A DNA stretch of 64,000 bases from the NCBI RefSeq assembly GCF_000308515.1, contig NZ_BAFV01000120.1:1-64000 (forward strand), given 5' to 3'. Numbering within the stretch: the first letter of the stretch is position 1; each line of letters begins with the position of its first letter. A program made the position numbers and the translations under genes. Below the pieces are notes generated by a model. The model had not been told where the DNA came from, did not search any database, and saw only the letters and a list, made by a program, of their open reading frames with translations. Origin of the DNA: Nocardia carnea NBRC 14403 (GTDB lineage: Bacteria > Actinomycetota > Actinomycetes > Mycobacteriales > Mycobacteriaceae). Positions 27,999 through 36,378 of this stretch are shown in pieces.

Positions 27999-29753
27999 TC
28001 AGCGAACCGGGTCTGCGTCGCCCGGGGAACGTGGTGGTTCAGCCGTTGCAGCGGCGACACTCGCGTAGACCGGGATCCGGTGGGGGCCGGTCTGCGCGGC
28101 CGCGAGTTCGTCAGCGAACTGGCCGATCGAGCGGGCGATCCGGAATTCGATACCGCGGTGGGCGAGGCTGTCCCGGAGATCGACCAGCATCGCCGCGGCC
28201 GTGACATCGATACCGGGGGAGGTTTCGGCGTCGAGCACCACCAGCCGGGTGTGCGCGGTGCAGAGCTGCTCGATCCGGCTCCGCACATGGTCGGCGTCGA
28301 CGAAGTACAGCCCCGCTTCCACACGGACCACCAGCTGGTCTCGGCGTTGCGCGAGACCCGGGTGCCGGTGCACGTCCAGCCACAAACCGTCGCGAGGGCC
28401 GAGGACCGCGATATGCGGCCGGGAGCCGCGATAGACGAGCAGGACGATGGCGACCCCGACACCGATGAGCAGGCCCGGCAAGGTATCGAACAGCAGCACA
28501 CCGAACAGCGCGGCGAGTGCGGCCACGAAATCGGCGCGGGCGACCGGGCCGTAGATATGGCCCAGCCAGTCGGTCCATACCCGGTAGAGGCGCCGCAAGG
28601 CACCGATATCGACCAGTTCGATCACCGCCGCGATCACCACCGCGGCCAGTGTGGCCTCGGGCAGCTGTTCGAACAGTCCCGTGAGCAGTAACAGGGTCAC
28701 GACGGTCAGGACCGCTACCACCAGCCCGCTGACCTGGGTCTTGGCTCCGGCCGACCCGTTGACCGCGGTTTTGGACAAACTACCGTTGACCACCATTCCG
28801 GAAGTGAATCCCGACCCCAAGTTTGCGGCGCCCAAACCGAACAGTTCGCGGTTGGGGTCGATTTCGTAGCCGGCCTTCGCGGCGTATGTCTTGGCCGCTC
28901 CCAATCCTTCGGCGAACCCGATCAGCAGGACACCGACCGCGGGCCCCAGCAGGTCGAGATAGTCGCCGAAGCCCACACCTCCGGGCAGGCCGGGAACTGG
29001 CAGACCGGGGTCGATATGCCCGACGATGGCCACACCTTTGTCGTCCAGGTCGAACAGTGCCACCGCCACGATTCCGGCCAGGACTGCGAGCAGCGCCCCC
29101 GGGATCAGCGGCAGCCACCGCTTGACGGCGAGTACCAGCAGCAGACTCAGGCCGCCGATCAGCAGTGTCCGCCAATGGGTGTCCCCGAGGCCGGACAGCA
29201 CACCCCACAACTGTTCGAAGAAATCCCCCTCGTGTTTCTCGATCCCGAGCAGTTTGGGTACCTGACCGATGATGATGACCAGCGCCAGCCCGACGATGAA
29301 CCCTTTCAGCACCGGTTCGGAGATGAACGAGGCGATGAACCCGAGCCGCAGCAGCCCGGCCAGCAGGCCGGCCACACCCGTCGCGATCGCGAGCGCGGTG
29401 GTGAGCGCGATATAACGCCCCTCGTCGGCCCCCGCCAGTGGGGCGATGAGCGCGGCCGACAATGCCGCGGTCGCCGACATCGGTCCCACCACCAGATGCC
29501 GGGAACTACCGGCCAGCGCATACAGGATCAGCGACGGGACCGCCGCATACAGCCCGACCACCGGCGGAACGCCCGCGATCGTGGCGTAGGCCAGCGCTTC
29601 CGGAACCAGTACCGCCCAGACGGTCAGGCCGGCGACGATATCCGGCCGCAACCAGCTACGCCGGTACCCGTGCAGGGAAGGGAACAGCTGGGCGGCGACA
29701 GCCTGCATCCGGCTGTCACCGCCTCCCCGCGGCCGGGTGTGTTCCTCGCTCAC
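27999..29753 (-). CDS. SulP (SLC26) family anion transporter with STAS domain
   Basis: 584 residues from GTG. About 12-14 membrane segments begin at WAVLVPEALAYATIAGVPPVVGLYA, the SulP consensus (about 32-56). The C-terminal STAS domain (about 440-560) contains VVLDAETSPGIDVTAAAMLVDL. The family carries sulfate, bicarbonate or other anions across the cytoplasmic membrane. Sulfate is attractive given the alkylsulfatase 2 kb away, but bicarbonate cannot be excluded. It is downstream of the DUF7144 gene in the same direction with an 82-base gap. Confidence 0.9.
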   Translation of the reverse strand: MSEEHTRPRGGGDSRMQAVAAQLFPSLHGYRRSWLRPDIVAGLTVWAVLVPEALAYATIAGVPPVVGLYAAVPSLILYALAGSSRHLVVGPMSATAALSAALIAPLAGADEGRYIALTTALAIATGVAGLLAGLLRLGFIASFISEPVLKGFIVGLALVIIIGQVPKLLGIEKHEGDFFEQLWGVLSGLGDTHWRTLLIGGLSLLLVLAVKRWLPLIPGALLAVLAGIVAVALFDLDDKGVAIVGHIDPGLPVPGLPGGVGFGDYLDLLGPAVGVLLIGFAEGLGAAKTYAAKAGYEIDPNRELFGLGAANLGSGFTSGMVVNGSLSKTAVNGSAGAKTQVSGLVVAVLTVVTLLLLTGLFEQLPEATLAAVVIAAVIELVDIGALRRLYRVWTDWLGHIYGPVARADFVAALAALFGVLLFDTLPGLLIGVGVAIVLLVYRGSRPHIAVLGPRDGLWLDVHRHPGLAQRRDQLVVRVEAGLYFVDADHVRSRIEQLCTAHTRLVVLDAETSPGIDVTAAAMLVDLRDSLAHRGIEFRIARSIGQFADELAAAQTGPHRIPVYASVAAATAEPPRSPGDADPVR

Positions 29754-29835
29754 AACTCACCGTGCCCTTCGCCGAGCGGTGGGTCCGCGGCACCGGCCGC
29801 ACCGGCGGCCGGGCCGGTCCCGGGCGGTGGGCAGT

Positions 29836-30261
29836 TCAGTTCTGCGGCTGCCAGGTGGCGATCGCCCAGATCACCACGATGTTCAGGGCAATGACCAGCG
29901 TCGACCACCAGGGGTAGTAGGGCAGCCAGAGGAAGTTCGCCAGTATCGACAGTGCCGCAACGGTGATCGCCAGCACCCGGCCCCAGGTCGTACCCGTCAT
30001 CAGGCCGAGCGCAGCCACGATCAAGATGGCGCCCAGCACGATATGGATCCAGCCCCAGGTGGTGATATCGAACTCGTAGACGTAGTCGATTCCGAGAACG
30101 AACAATTCGTCCCGGGCGACCGCAGCGATCCCCTCGAGTACCGAGAGCACGCCGACCGTCAGTAGCAGTATCGACGCGCCGATCGAGGCACCCGCGGCGA
30201 ACCCCTGCCGCAGCGGGCCGCTGTCGCGGGTCTCGGTGGTGTATTGCGGTGCGGTGGTCAT
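29836..30261 (-). CDS. DUF7144-type four-helix membrane protein
   Basis: 141 residues with four membrane helices. DITTWGWIHIVLGAILI and WLPYYPWWSTLVIALNIVVIWAI are the recognisable parts of the actinobacterial DUF7144 (vitamin K epoxide-reductase-unrelated) membrane family. The ATG at 30261 has AAGGAG five bases upstream; a GTG two codons earlier is less well spaced. Often found near general-stress genes; no biochemical role known. Confidence 0.75.
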   Translation of the reverse strand: MTTAPQYTTETRDSGPLRQGFAAGASIGASILLLTVGVLSVLEGIAAVARDELFVLGIDYVYEFDITTWGWIHIVLGAILIVAALGLMTGTTWGRVLAITVAALSILANFLWLPYYPWWSTLVIALNIVVIWAIATWQPQN

Positions 30262-30321
30262 CTCCACTCCTTCCGAGCGCAGTGATTACGTCGACTGTCG
30301 CCGTTCGGGGGCGGTCGTGCC

Positions 30322-30358
30322 TCACCCCGCCGGGGTGAACTCCGATGTTCACCCCGGC
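30322..30358. terminator. Two overlapping mutually exclusive hairpins
   Basis: TCACCCCG-C-CGGGGTGA (30322-30338) and GCCGGGGTGAAC-TCCGAT-GTTCACCCCGGC (30329-30358) share the middle arm. The second has 12-base perfect arms and covers the stop codon of the AI-2E-type gene. It may be a terminator without a T-run, a transcript-processing site, or an operator for the DUF7144 gene downstream. Confidence 0.5.
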
Positions 30359-31470
30359 GCGGGCGGTGGGTCGGCGGGCCTTTTGTCGCGATCCGGGGCG
30401 CGTTCGCCGATGAGCACATCCACCCACCTGGTCGCCGGGTCGATGTCGAACAGCACCGCTTTCGCCAGCAGGGTGAGCGGAATCGCCAGCAGCGCACCCA
30501 GTGCGCCGAGTACCCACGACCAGAACACCAGCGACAGGAACGTGACGGTGACGCTGAGCCCGACCGCGTCGCCCACGTATTTCGGCTGGATCACCGATTG
30601 CACGACGACATTGAACACGCAGTAGACAACGATCACCCAGAGCATCCGTGTCCATCCGCCGTCCAGCAGGGCCAGCAGCGCCGGCGGCACCAGCCCGATG
30701 ACGAAACCGATATTCGGGATGTAGTTGGTGATGAACGACAGCAGCGCCCACAGCAGCGGGAACGGCACCGCCAGCAGCCATAGCGCCACACCGTCCAGGA
30801 CCGCGACGATCAGACCGAAAACCGTGGATACGATCAGGTACTTGCGGGTGCCCGAGGTGAACGAGCCCAGCGCCCGGGCGATATCGGGCCGCATACTCTG
30901 CAGCACATCCATCCGGCGTCCGATCGTCATCCCGTCGAACACCATGAACAGCAGCAGCGTGACCACGAAGATCAAGTTGGAGAACACGCCCGCCAGACCA
31001 CGTAGCAGGTCCTCGAGCAGCTCGACCGCCTTGCCCAGATCGAAGCCGCTCAACGCGTGATCGATCCGTTCCTTGTCGATATCGAAGCCTGCGAGCAGAT
31101 CCTGGACCTGCACGAGCAGATCGGCGAACTGATCGGAGTACTCCGGGAGCGCGGTGGCCAGCTGAGCCGCGGATACCACCAGGGCCGCGACCAACCCGAG
31201 CAGGATCAGGTACACCACCACCAGCGCCGCGAGCATTCCCAGCCAGACGGGCCGGCCGCGGCGCTGCATCCGCTGCTGGATGGGCTGCACGGCGATCGCC
31301 AGCATCAACGCCAGGAAAACCGGGCCGAGGACACCGGAGAAGGCGCGGGCGCCGGTGACGGCGACCACCGTGGCCGCCGCGACCAGCAGCACGATCAGAC
31401 CGCGCGGAATCGCCCACTGCCCGGGACCCGGCACCGCGGGTGGCGGTGCCGGCGGGGGCGCAGCGGTCAC
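30349..31470 (-). CDS. AI-2E family transporter (PerM/UPF0118)
   Basis: 373 residues with about eight membrane helices arranged as in the PerM family: two near the N-terminus, a long soluble insert rich in acidic residues (about 90-150, LPEYSDQFADLLVQVQDLL), then the IPNIGFVIGLVPPALLAL and VIQPKYVGDAVGLSVTVTFL motifs. Proposed roles in the family include autoinducer-2 export and ion/proton antiport; none can be chosen here. It overlaps the preceding SHOCT gene by four bases, so the two form one unit. Confidence 0.88.
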   Translation of the reverse strand: MTAAPPPAPPPAVPGPGQWAIPRGLIVLLVAAATVVAVTGARAFSGVLGPVFLALMLAIAVQPIQQRMQRRGRPVWLGMLAALVVVYLILLGLVAALVVSAAQLATALPEYSDQFADLLVQVQDLLAGFDIDKERIDHALSGFDLGKAVELLEDLLRGLAGVFSNLIFVVTLLLFMVFDGMTIGRRMDVLQSMRPDIARALGSFTSGTRKYLIVSTVFGLIVAVLDGVALWLLAVPFPLLWALLSFITNYIPNIGFVIGLVPPALLALLDGGWTRMLWVIVVYCVFNVVVQSVIQPKYVGDAVGLSVTVTFLSLVFWSWVLGALGALLAIPLTLLAKAVLFDIDPATRWVDVLIGERAPDRDKRPADPPPAPG

Positions 31471-31841
31471 GACATGGCCTTGGCCTTGAGGCGCTCGAAC
31501 TCTCCTTCGGTGATCGTGCCCTCGGTGAGCAGCCGTTTCGCCTCGGCGATCTGCGCGGCCGGATTGGTGCCGGCGGTGCGCTGGATGTATTCCTTCTCCG
31601 CGGCCTGCACCTGGTGAGCCTCGGTGATCGACCGCTGTGTCATCCCCTTACCGCGGACGATCAGGTAGACCAGTGAGGTCAGTAGCGGCAGCACGATCAG
31701 CAGAACCACCCAGATCGCCTTGACCCAGCCGGAGGTTTCCCGGTCCCGGAAGAGGTCGCCGATGATGTAGAACAGCAGCAGCAGGTACGCGATGAACGCG
31801 AAGCTCACCACAACCAGCCAGAGTGCTTCCCAAAACGACAC
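31467..31841 (-). CDS. SHOCT-domain small membrane protein
   Basis: 124 residues from GTG with GAGGTG upstream. Two N-terminal membrane helices with the PLDc_N-like sequence AIWVVLLIVLPLLTSLVYLIVRG, then a C-terminal SHOCT helix pair, AEAKRLLTEGTITEGEFERLKAKAM. SHOCT modules mediate oligomerisation. Translation of the AI-2E-type exporter is coupled to it by an ATGA overlap, which suggests it is a partner or assembly factor. Confidence 0.82.
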   Translation of the reverse strand: MSFWEALWLVVVSFAFIAYLLLLFYIIGDLFRDRETSGWVKAIWVVLLIVLPLLTSLVYLIVRGKGMTQRSITEAHQVQAAEKEYIQRTAGTNPAAQIAEAKRLLTEGTITEGEFERLKAKAMS

Positions 31842-32062
31842 GGTCCACCTCGCTTACGTCGGATCCAGCGGTCCCCACAGCGGGGATCTGCCCCACGCTA
31901 TGGCGGCCCGGCCGGTGCACGACTCACCCGCTACGGATGAATACTCCCGGATACGCCCTGGTAACAGGTTGGTTCAGGGGCCGCTGAGGGTGCCGTCCGC
32001 TCAGGTAGGCTGCGGCCGAGTGCGTGCTAGTGCTGTTTCGGAAATTTTCTTCGGGAGGCACC

Positions 32063-34693
32063 GTGACCGCTTCGCCAACATTGGATCCGACGGGCCGCCC
32101 GATATCGCGAGCCCGGCCCCGGTCCCATATCCCGGTGTTCCCCTTCGACCCGGTATCCCGGCCCCGATTGCATACCGGGCTGGACAGCGTGGTGGATCGC
32201 CGCAACGGCGGTGTCCTGCTGGTATGCGGCGCGGTGGGGGTCGGGAAAACGGTTGCCGTGGCGGACTGGGTGGCAACGCACCTGCCGCGTTCGCATCCGG
32301 ACGCCCGGATCGCCTGGCTCACCGTTCGCGACCAGACCGCGCTGTGGCCGGAGCTGCGCGCCCGGCTGTGCGTGCCCGCCGCGGGATCCGGGCAGCCGGC
32401 CGCGGGGGTGGGTGAGGCCGAATCGATCCTCGCCGCGCTGGGCGAGGGCGCGGACCCGACCGTCGTGGTGATCGACGACGCCCACCTGATCACCGATCCG
32501 CTCGCCCTGGCCGGTCTGGAATATTTCCTGCAGCACGCACCGCCCGACGTGACAACCGTCCTGTGCGCCCGCTTCGATCCGCCGATCCGCTGGCATCTGC
32601 TGCAACTGCATTCCCGCCTCACCCGGTGGGGCGCGCACGATCTGGCGCTCTCTCCCGCGGAGGCGTCCCGGCTGTGCGCGGGGCACGAATGCGCACTCGA
32701 CGACCAGGGCATGCACGCCTTGATGGGCCTCACCGAAGGGTGGGCGGCGCTGGTGCGGATCGCCGCGATCTACCTCACCGCCAGCCCGAGCGATAACGCC
32801 GATGCGCTCACCGCGCTGGCCCGGCCGCCGCATGCGTTCGCCGATCTGCTGATGGGTGAGCTGATCGATACCCTCTCCCCTGCGCTGCGGCAGTTCCTCA
32901 CCTGCACCAGCGTCCCGGAGGAGTTCACCGAACAACTCGCCGACGATCTCGTGGGCGGTGGTGCGGCGCATCTGCTCTACGAACTCGACCGGATCAATTT
33001 CCCGATGACCTCGCTGTCCCGCAGCGGGAAGGTCTGGTATTCGTACCACCCGATGCTGCGGGCCTATTTCCTGGCGGAGGCCAACCGGCTGGGCCGGGAT
33101 CTGTGTGCCGACCTGCATCTGCGGTCGGCCCGCCGGCTCACCGCTATCGGTGAGTTACAGGCCGCGCTGACGCATCTGCTGGCGGTACCCGACCACCGTG
33201 AGCTGGGATCGTTCCTGGCCGAGCACGCACTGGCACTGGTTTTCGCCGATCACGGCGAGAGCCTGTTCGATGCACTCGCCGGCGCGGCGCCGGATGTGCT
33301 GACCGATCCGTTCCTGCGCCTGCTGCAGGCCACCGACGCGCTGCTGCACGGTGGCAGCGGTACGGCTCAGGCCTACCGCGACAGCGCCCGTCTCCTCGCC
33401 GACGACGACCCGCATTCACTCGCGGGCCCGTACCGGCTGGAAGCACTGACGGCGGCCGTGGACGCCGAGCTCGCGGTGGCGACCGGCGCCGATTCCGATC
33501 CGATCGTGTTCCCGGAACGGATGCCGCCCGCCGACCGCCCCGACCTGGACGGTTATCTCGCCGTCACCACCGGCACCGCGCTCGCGCTACGCGGCGAACT
33601 CGCCCGAGGTGAGGAACGGCTACGGATCGCCCTGAGCCGCACCCGGTCCCGCTGCCATCCCCGGCTGCGATTGATCGCGGTGACCCGGCTCGCCGTCACC
33701 GCCGGCCTGGCCGGATCGATCACGACGATGCGGCAGCGGGCCGAACGGGCCTGCGCCATCGCCCGCGATCACGATCTGCTGGATCTGCCGGAAACCGTGC
33801 ACGCCACCGCACTCGAGGCGTATGGCGCCTACCTGCAGGGCTCGGATCCGCACCCCGAGCAGATCCGGGTGCTGTGCGCGGAACATATCCGCCGCGACGG
33901 CACCCCCGGCCCGGTGGCGGGCCGGTTACCGCATGTGGTCGGCAATCTGCTCGACTGCCAGTGCGGCGACGATCCGGGCGCCACCGACCGGCTGCGCCGC
34001 AGTATCGGCCGGCTGCTCGATGCCGACCCCGCCCCGGTGCTCGGCGGTGGTCTGGTGAGTGCCGCGGTGTGGGCGCTGCTGGGCGCGGGCGATACCGCGG
34101 CCGCACGGCAGCTGACCGAACGAGCGCGGGCAGTGCTCGGCCATATCCCCGATACCGTGCTGTCCACCGCGGCGCTGACCTCCGTCGCGGGTAACCATCA
34201 GACGGTCCTCGGCCAGGTGGAGCCGGTCCTCGCGGCGACCTCCGGTGCCCATCCCGTCGCCCGGCTCACCGGCTGGCTGCTGCACGCCCGCGCCCACCGC
34301 GAGCTGGGCAATGATTCCAAAACCCGGGAGGCCGTGGACAACGCCCTGCGGATCGGCGCCACCCATCGGGTGGCCCGGCCGTTCTTCGACGTTCCCGGCA
34401 CCGTCGACCTGCTCGACTACTACGCCGGATGTTTCGGGCACTGCAGCGACTTCGCCGACAGTATCCGGGCCGGTCACCGGCCGCAGCGCCGGGTCCAGCA
34501 TCCACCGCTCACGGCGACCGAGCTGCGGATTCTGCAACAACTGCCGTCGGGTCGCACGACCCAGCACATCGCCGACGATCTCAGCGTCTCCATCAATACG
34601 GTCAAAACACATCTGCGCGGTATCTACGCCAAACTCGGTACCCGCTCCCGGATGGAAACGCTGCAGGAAGCACGGCGCAGCGGATTGCTCTGA
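32063..34693 (+). CDS. Large MalT/LAL-type LuxR transcriptional regulator
   Basis: 876 residues from GTG with GGGAGG upstream. N-terminal STAND-type ATPase with Walker A CGAVGVGKT (about 55-63) and Walker B VVVIDDAH (about 134-141). A long helical TPR-like sensor region follows (about 330-790), then a C-terminal LuxR helix-turn-helix: LTATELRILQQLPSGRTTQHIADDL... with NTVKTHLRGIYAKLGTRSRMET. An inducer-gated, ATP-dependent activator is likely. Targets unknown; it is divergent from the SHOCT/AI-2E-type operon, a possible target. Confidence 0.9.
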   Translation: MTASPTLDPTGRPISRARPRSHIPVFPFDPVSRPRLHTGLDSVVDRRNGGVLLVCGAVGVGKTVAVADWVATHLPRSHPDARIAWLTVRDQTALWPELRARLCVPAAGSGQPAAGVGEAESILAALGEGADPTVVVIDDAHLITDPLALAGLEYFLQHAPPDVTTVLCARFDPPIRWHLLQLHSRLTRWGAHDLALSPAEASRLCAGHECALDDQGMHALMGLTEGWAALVRIAAIYLTASPSDNADALTALARPPHAFADLLMGELIDTLSPALRQFLTCTSVPEEFTEQLADDLVGGGAAHLLYELDRINFPMTSLSRSGKVWYSYHPMLRAYFLAEANRLGRDLCADLHLRSARRLTAIGELQAALTHLLAVPDHRELGSFLAEHALALVFADHGESLFDALAGAAPDVLTDPFLRLLQATDALLHGGSGTAQAYRDSARLLADDDPHSLAGPYRLEALTAAVDAELAVATGADSDPIVFPERMPPADRPDLDGYLAVTTGTALALRGELARGEERLRIALSRTRSRCHPRLRLIAVTRLAVTAGLAGSITTMRQRAERACAIARDHDLLDLPETVHATALEAYGAYLQGSDPHPEQIRVLCAEHIRRDGTPGPVAGRLPHVVGNLLDCQCGDDPGATDRLRRSIGRLLDADPAPVLGGGLVSAAVWALLGAGDTAAARQLTERARAVLGHIPDTVLSTAALTSVAGNHQTVLGQVEPVLAATSGAHPVARLTGWLLHARAHRELGNDSKTREAVDNALRIGATHRVARPFFDVPGTVDLLDYYAGCFGHCSDFADSIRAGHRPQRRVQHPPLTATELRILQQLPSGRTTQHIADDLSVSINTVKTHLRGIYAKLGTRSRMETLQEARRSGLL

Positions 34694-34815
34694 ACCCGGC
34701 GGAGTCGTTTCACCCGCTCCGGACGATGTGCGGCGGTGACGCCGTGGGACACACTTCATTCCGACGCGGCGACACCTGCCGTCGCGACCGGTCCGGAACG
34801 AGGCAGGAGACGGCG

Positions 34816-35013
34816 ATGCGATACCAGTTCACCATCGACGGCGAACTCTCCGAGCGTGCGCTTGCCGCTTTTCCCGAACTCACCGGCGATCACACCCAGG
34901 GCACCACCGTGCTGTCGGGTCCGGTCACCGATCCGACGGGTATCCGCGGAATCCTGGCCCGTATCGACAACTTGGGCCTCACCGTGATCGAGATGCGCCG
35001 GCTGCCCGATTGA
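34816..35013 (+). CDS. Small hypothetical protein, 65 residues
   Basis: A short soluble protein, MRYQFTIDGELSERALAAFP followed by a beta-strand-like middle and LTVIEMRRLPD at the end. AGGCAGGAGA lies before the ATG. The pattern of a beta-alpha-beta ferredoxin-like fold with ARIDNLGLTVIEMRR is common to a small actinobacterial family, but no function is known. It stands alone downstream of the LuxR gene. Confidence 0.6.
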   Translation: MRYQFTIDGELSERALAAFPELTGDHTQGTTVLSGPVTDPTGIRGILARIDNLGLTVIEMRRLPD

Positions 35014-35251
35014 GTGCGGTGGGACCGCGCGCGGGGTTCGCACCGGTGGCGCCGGCCAATAACACGGCCGAGCCGAACGTGCACCTGCCGGCGGTCGCGA
35101 CCGAGTCACGCCGGTCGCGGTCCGGCGTGCCGAAGCAGTTTCGGTTGCCCCGTTCGAGGCCACCACAGCCGCCCGGGACGGGGTGGGTACTCACGGCGGC
35201 ACGGAGACCGCAGCGCCCACCTCGGTGCGGAACGTCTTCCTGTGGAAGGCG
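35014..35251. other. Gene-free stretch
   Basis: Between the 65-residue protein gene and the convergent deacetylase gene. Only short shadow frames are present; I see no RNA gene, clear terminator or repeat. Confidence 0.5.
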
Positions 35252-36265
35252 TCAATAGGTATGTGCCTGGTCGGACCAGCGTGGGTCGAGCCGGTGCGCC
35301 GAGCCACGCGGGAACGAGATGCGTTCGGGGTCGCCGTCGGCGGTGTAGCGACGGGCCGGTTCGGCCGCGAGCAGGTCGAGCCAATAGGCGGAGTCGAACG
35401 GTACCGCGCCCAGTCCGGAGCGGATCCGTGGCACCGCAGCAGGATCCACCGGACCGAACGGTGACGGCGCGGGGTTCGCGCCGACCAGCATCGCGGCCGC
35501 GAATCGGTAGGGCGTCCCGTCCGAGTTCCCGGCGAGCGCGAGACCGGGATCGGCCGGAGCGCTGCCCAGCGGCAGCGCCATCGTGGTCACCTGGGTCCCC
35601 GGCGCAGCGGCGGTGATCGCCCGGACATTCTGCGCCAGCTCGCGCTGCACACCGGCGGCATCCAGGCCGGCGAGATCGGGATGGCTCGCGGTATGCGCGC
35701 CGATCTCGTAACCGTGCTCGGCCAGCCAGGGCAACGCGCGCGGGTCGGCTTCGAACGGACCGTTGTTGACGTAGAAGGTGGCGCGGGCCGGGAAATCGGG
35801 GTGGTCGGCGGCGAAACGTTCCAGTACCCCGACCGCGCAGTCCGCGGTGGGTATGCCGTCGGCGGTGAACCGGAGCTGGCTGCCGGTGGAATCGTCGAAG
35901 GTGAGGACCACCGGATGTGTTCCGGCCGGAATATCGATATCCCCGGCGATGTACTGGGCGGCGGTGATCGGGCGATAGCCCTCGCGATACAGCCGGTCCA
36001 GTTCCGCCCGGAACTCGGCCGGGCTCTGATCGTATTCACCGGCCGGATCCGCGGTCACCTGGTGGTACATGAGAATCGGTACCTCACCCAGCTCGTCGGC
36101 ACCCACGGCGGCCGGATCCGGGGGTGCCGGCGGCGGGGGTGCCGCGGAAGTACTCGGCGGTGTATCCGCCGAGGCGGGTTCACCTGTCGTTCCGCAGGCT
36201 GTGGCCGCCGCGCAGATCAGCGCCGCCGCGACCACCCGAACATATCTCCCCGGGTACCGCACCAT
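35252..36265 (-). CDS. Polysaccharide deacetylase, putative lipoprotein
   Basis: 337 residues. Signal peptide ending AAATAC with Cys at about 24 (relaxed lipobox), a Ser/Thr/Pro linker, then the NodB-like CE4 fold: ILMYHQVTADP, VVLTFDDSTGSQL (catalytic Asp of TFDD), and HTASHPDL with the metal-binding His residues. It probably removes acetyl groups from a cell-wall or surface glycan. The ATG at 36265 is preferred over one 13 codons upstream, because TAATAT plus seven bases precedes it and the signal peptide then starts normally. Confidence 0.85.
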   Translation of the reverse strand: MVRYPGRYVRVVAAALICAAATACGTTGEPASADTPPSTSAAPPPPAPPDPAAVGADELGEVPILMYHQVTADPAGEYDQSPAEFRAELDRLYREGYRPITAAQYIAGDIDIPAGTHPVVLTFDDSTGSQLRFTADGIPTADCAVGVLERFAADHPDFPARATFYVNNGPFEADPRALPWLAEHGYEIGAHTASHPDLAGLDAAGVQRELAQNVRAITAAAPGTQVTTMALPLGSAPADPGLALAGNSDGTPYRFAAAMLVGANPAPSPFGPVDPAAVPRIRSGLGAVPFDSAYWLDLLAAEPARRYTADGDPERISFPRGSAHRLDPRWSDQAHTY

Positions 36266-36272
36266 CGCCCGG

Positions 36273-36278
36273 ATATTA
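36273..36278 (-). promoter_or_regulatory. Leaderless-type -10 box for the deacetylase gene
   Basis: TAATAT on the minus strand, seven bases before the ATG at 36265. It is close to the consensus TATAAT and decides the start choice. Confidence 0.4.
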
Positions 36279-36378
36279 CGTGCCGGCAACGATTTACGGT
36301 TCATCTCCGCGAAACAGATCGGCGTTGCGGCGGACTCGCCATAGTGGGCGGGAAGCTGTTCGCGGAAGTTGGTGTGTT

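Noticed and set aside
34694..34815. A terminator or regulator after the LuxR gene.
   Set aside because: No stem followed by a T-run and no dyad symmetry could be seen.
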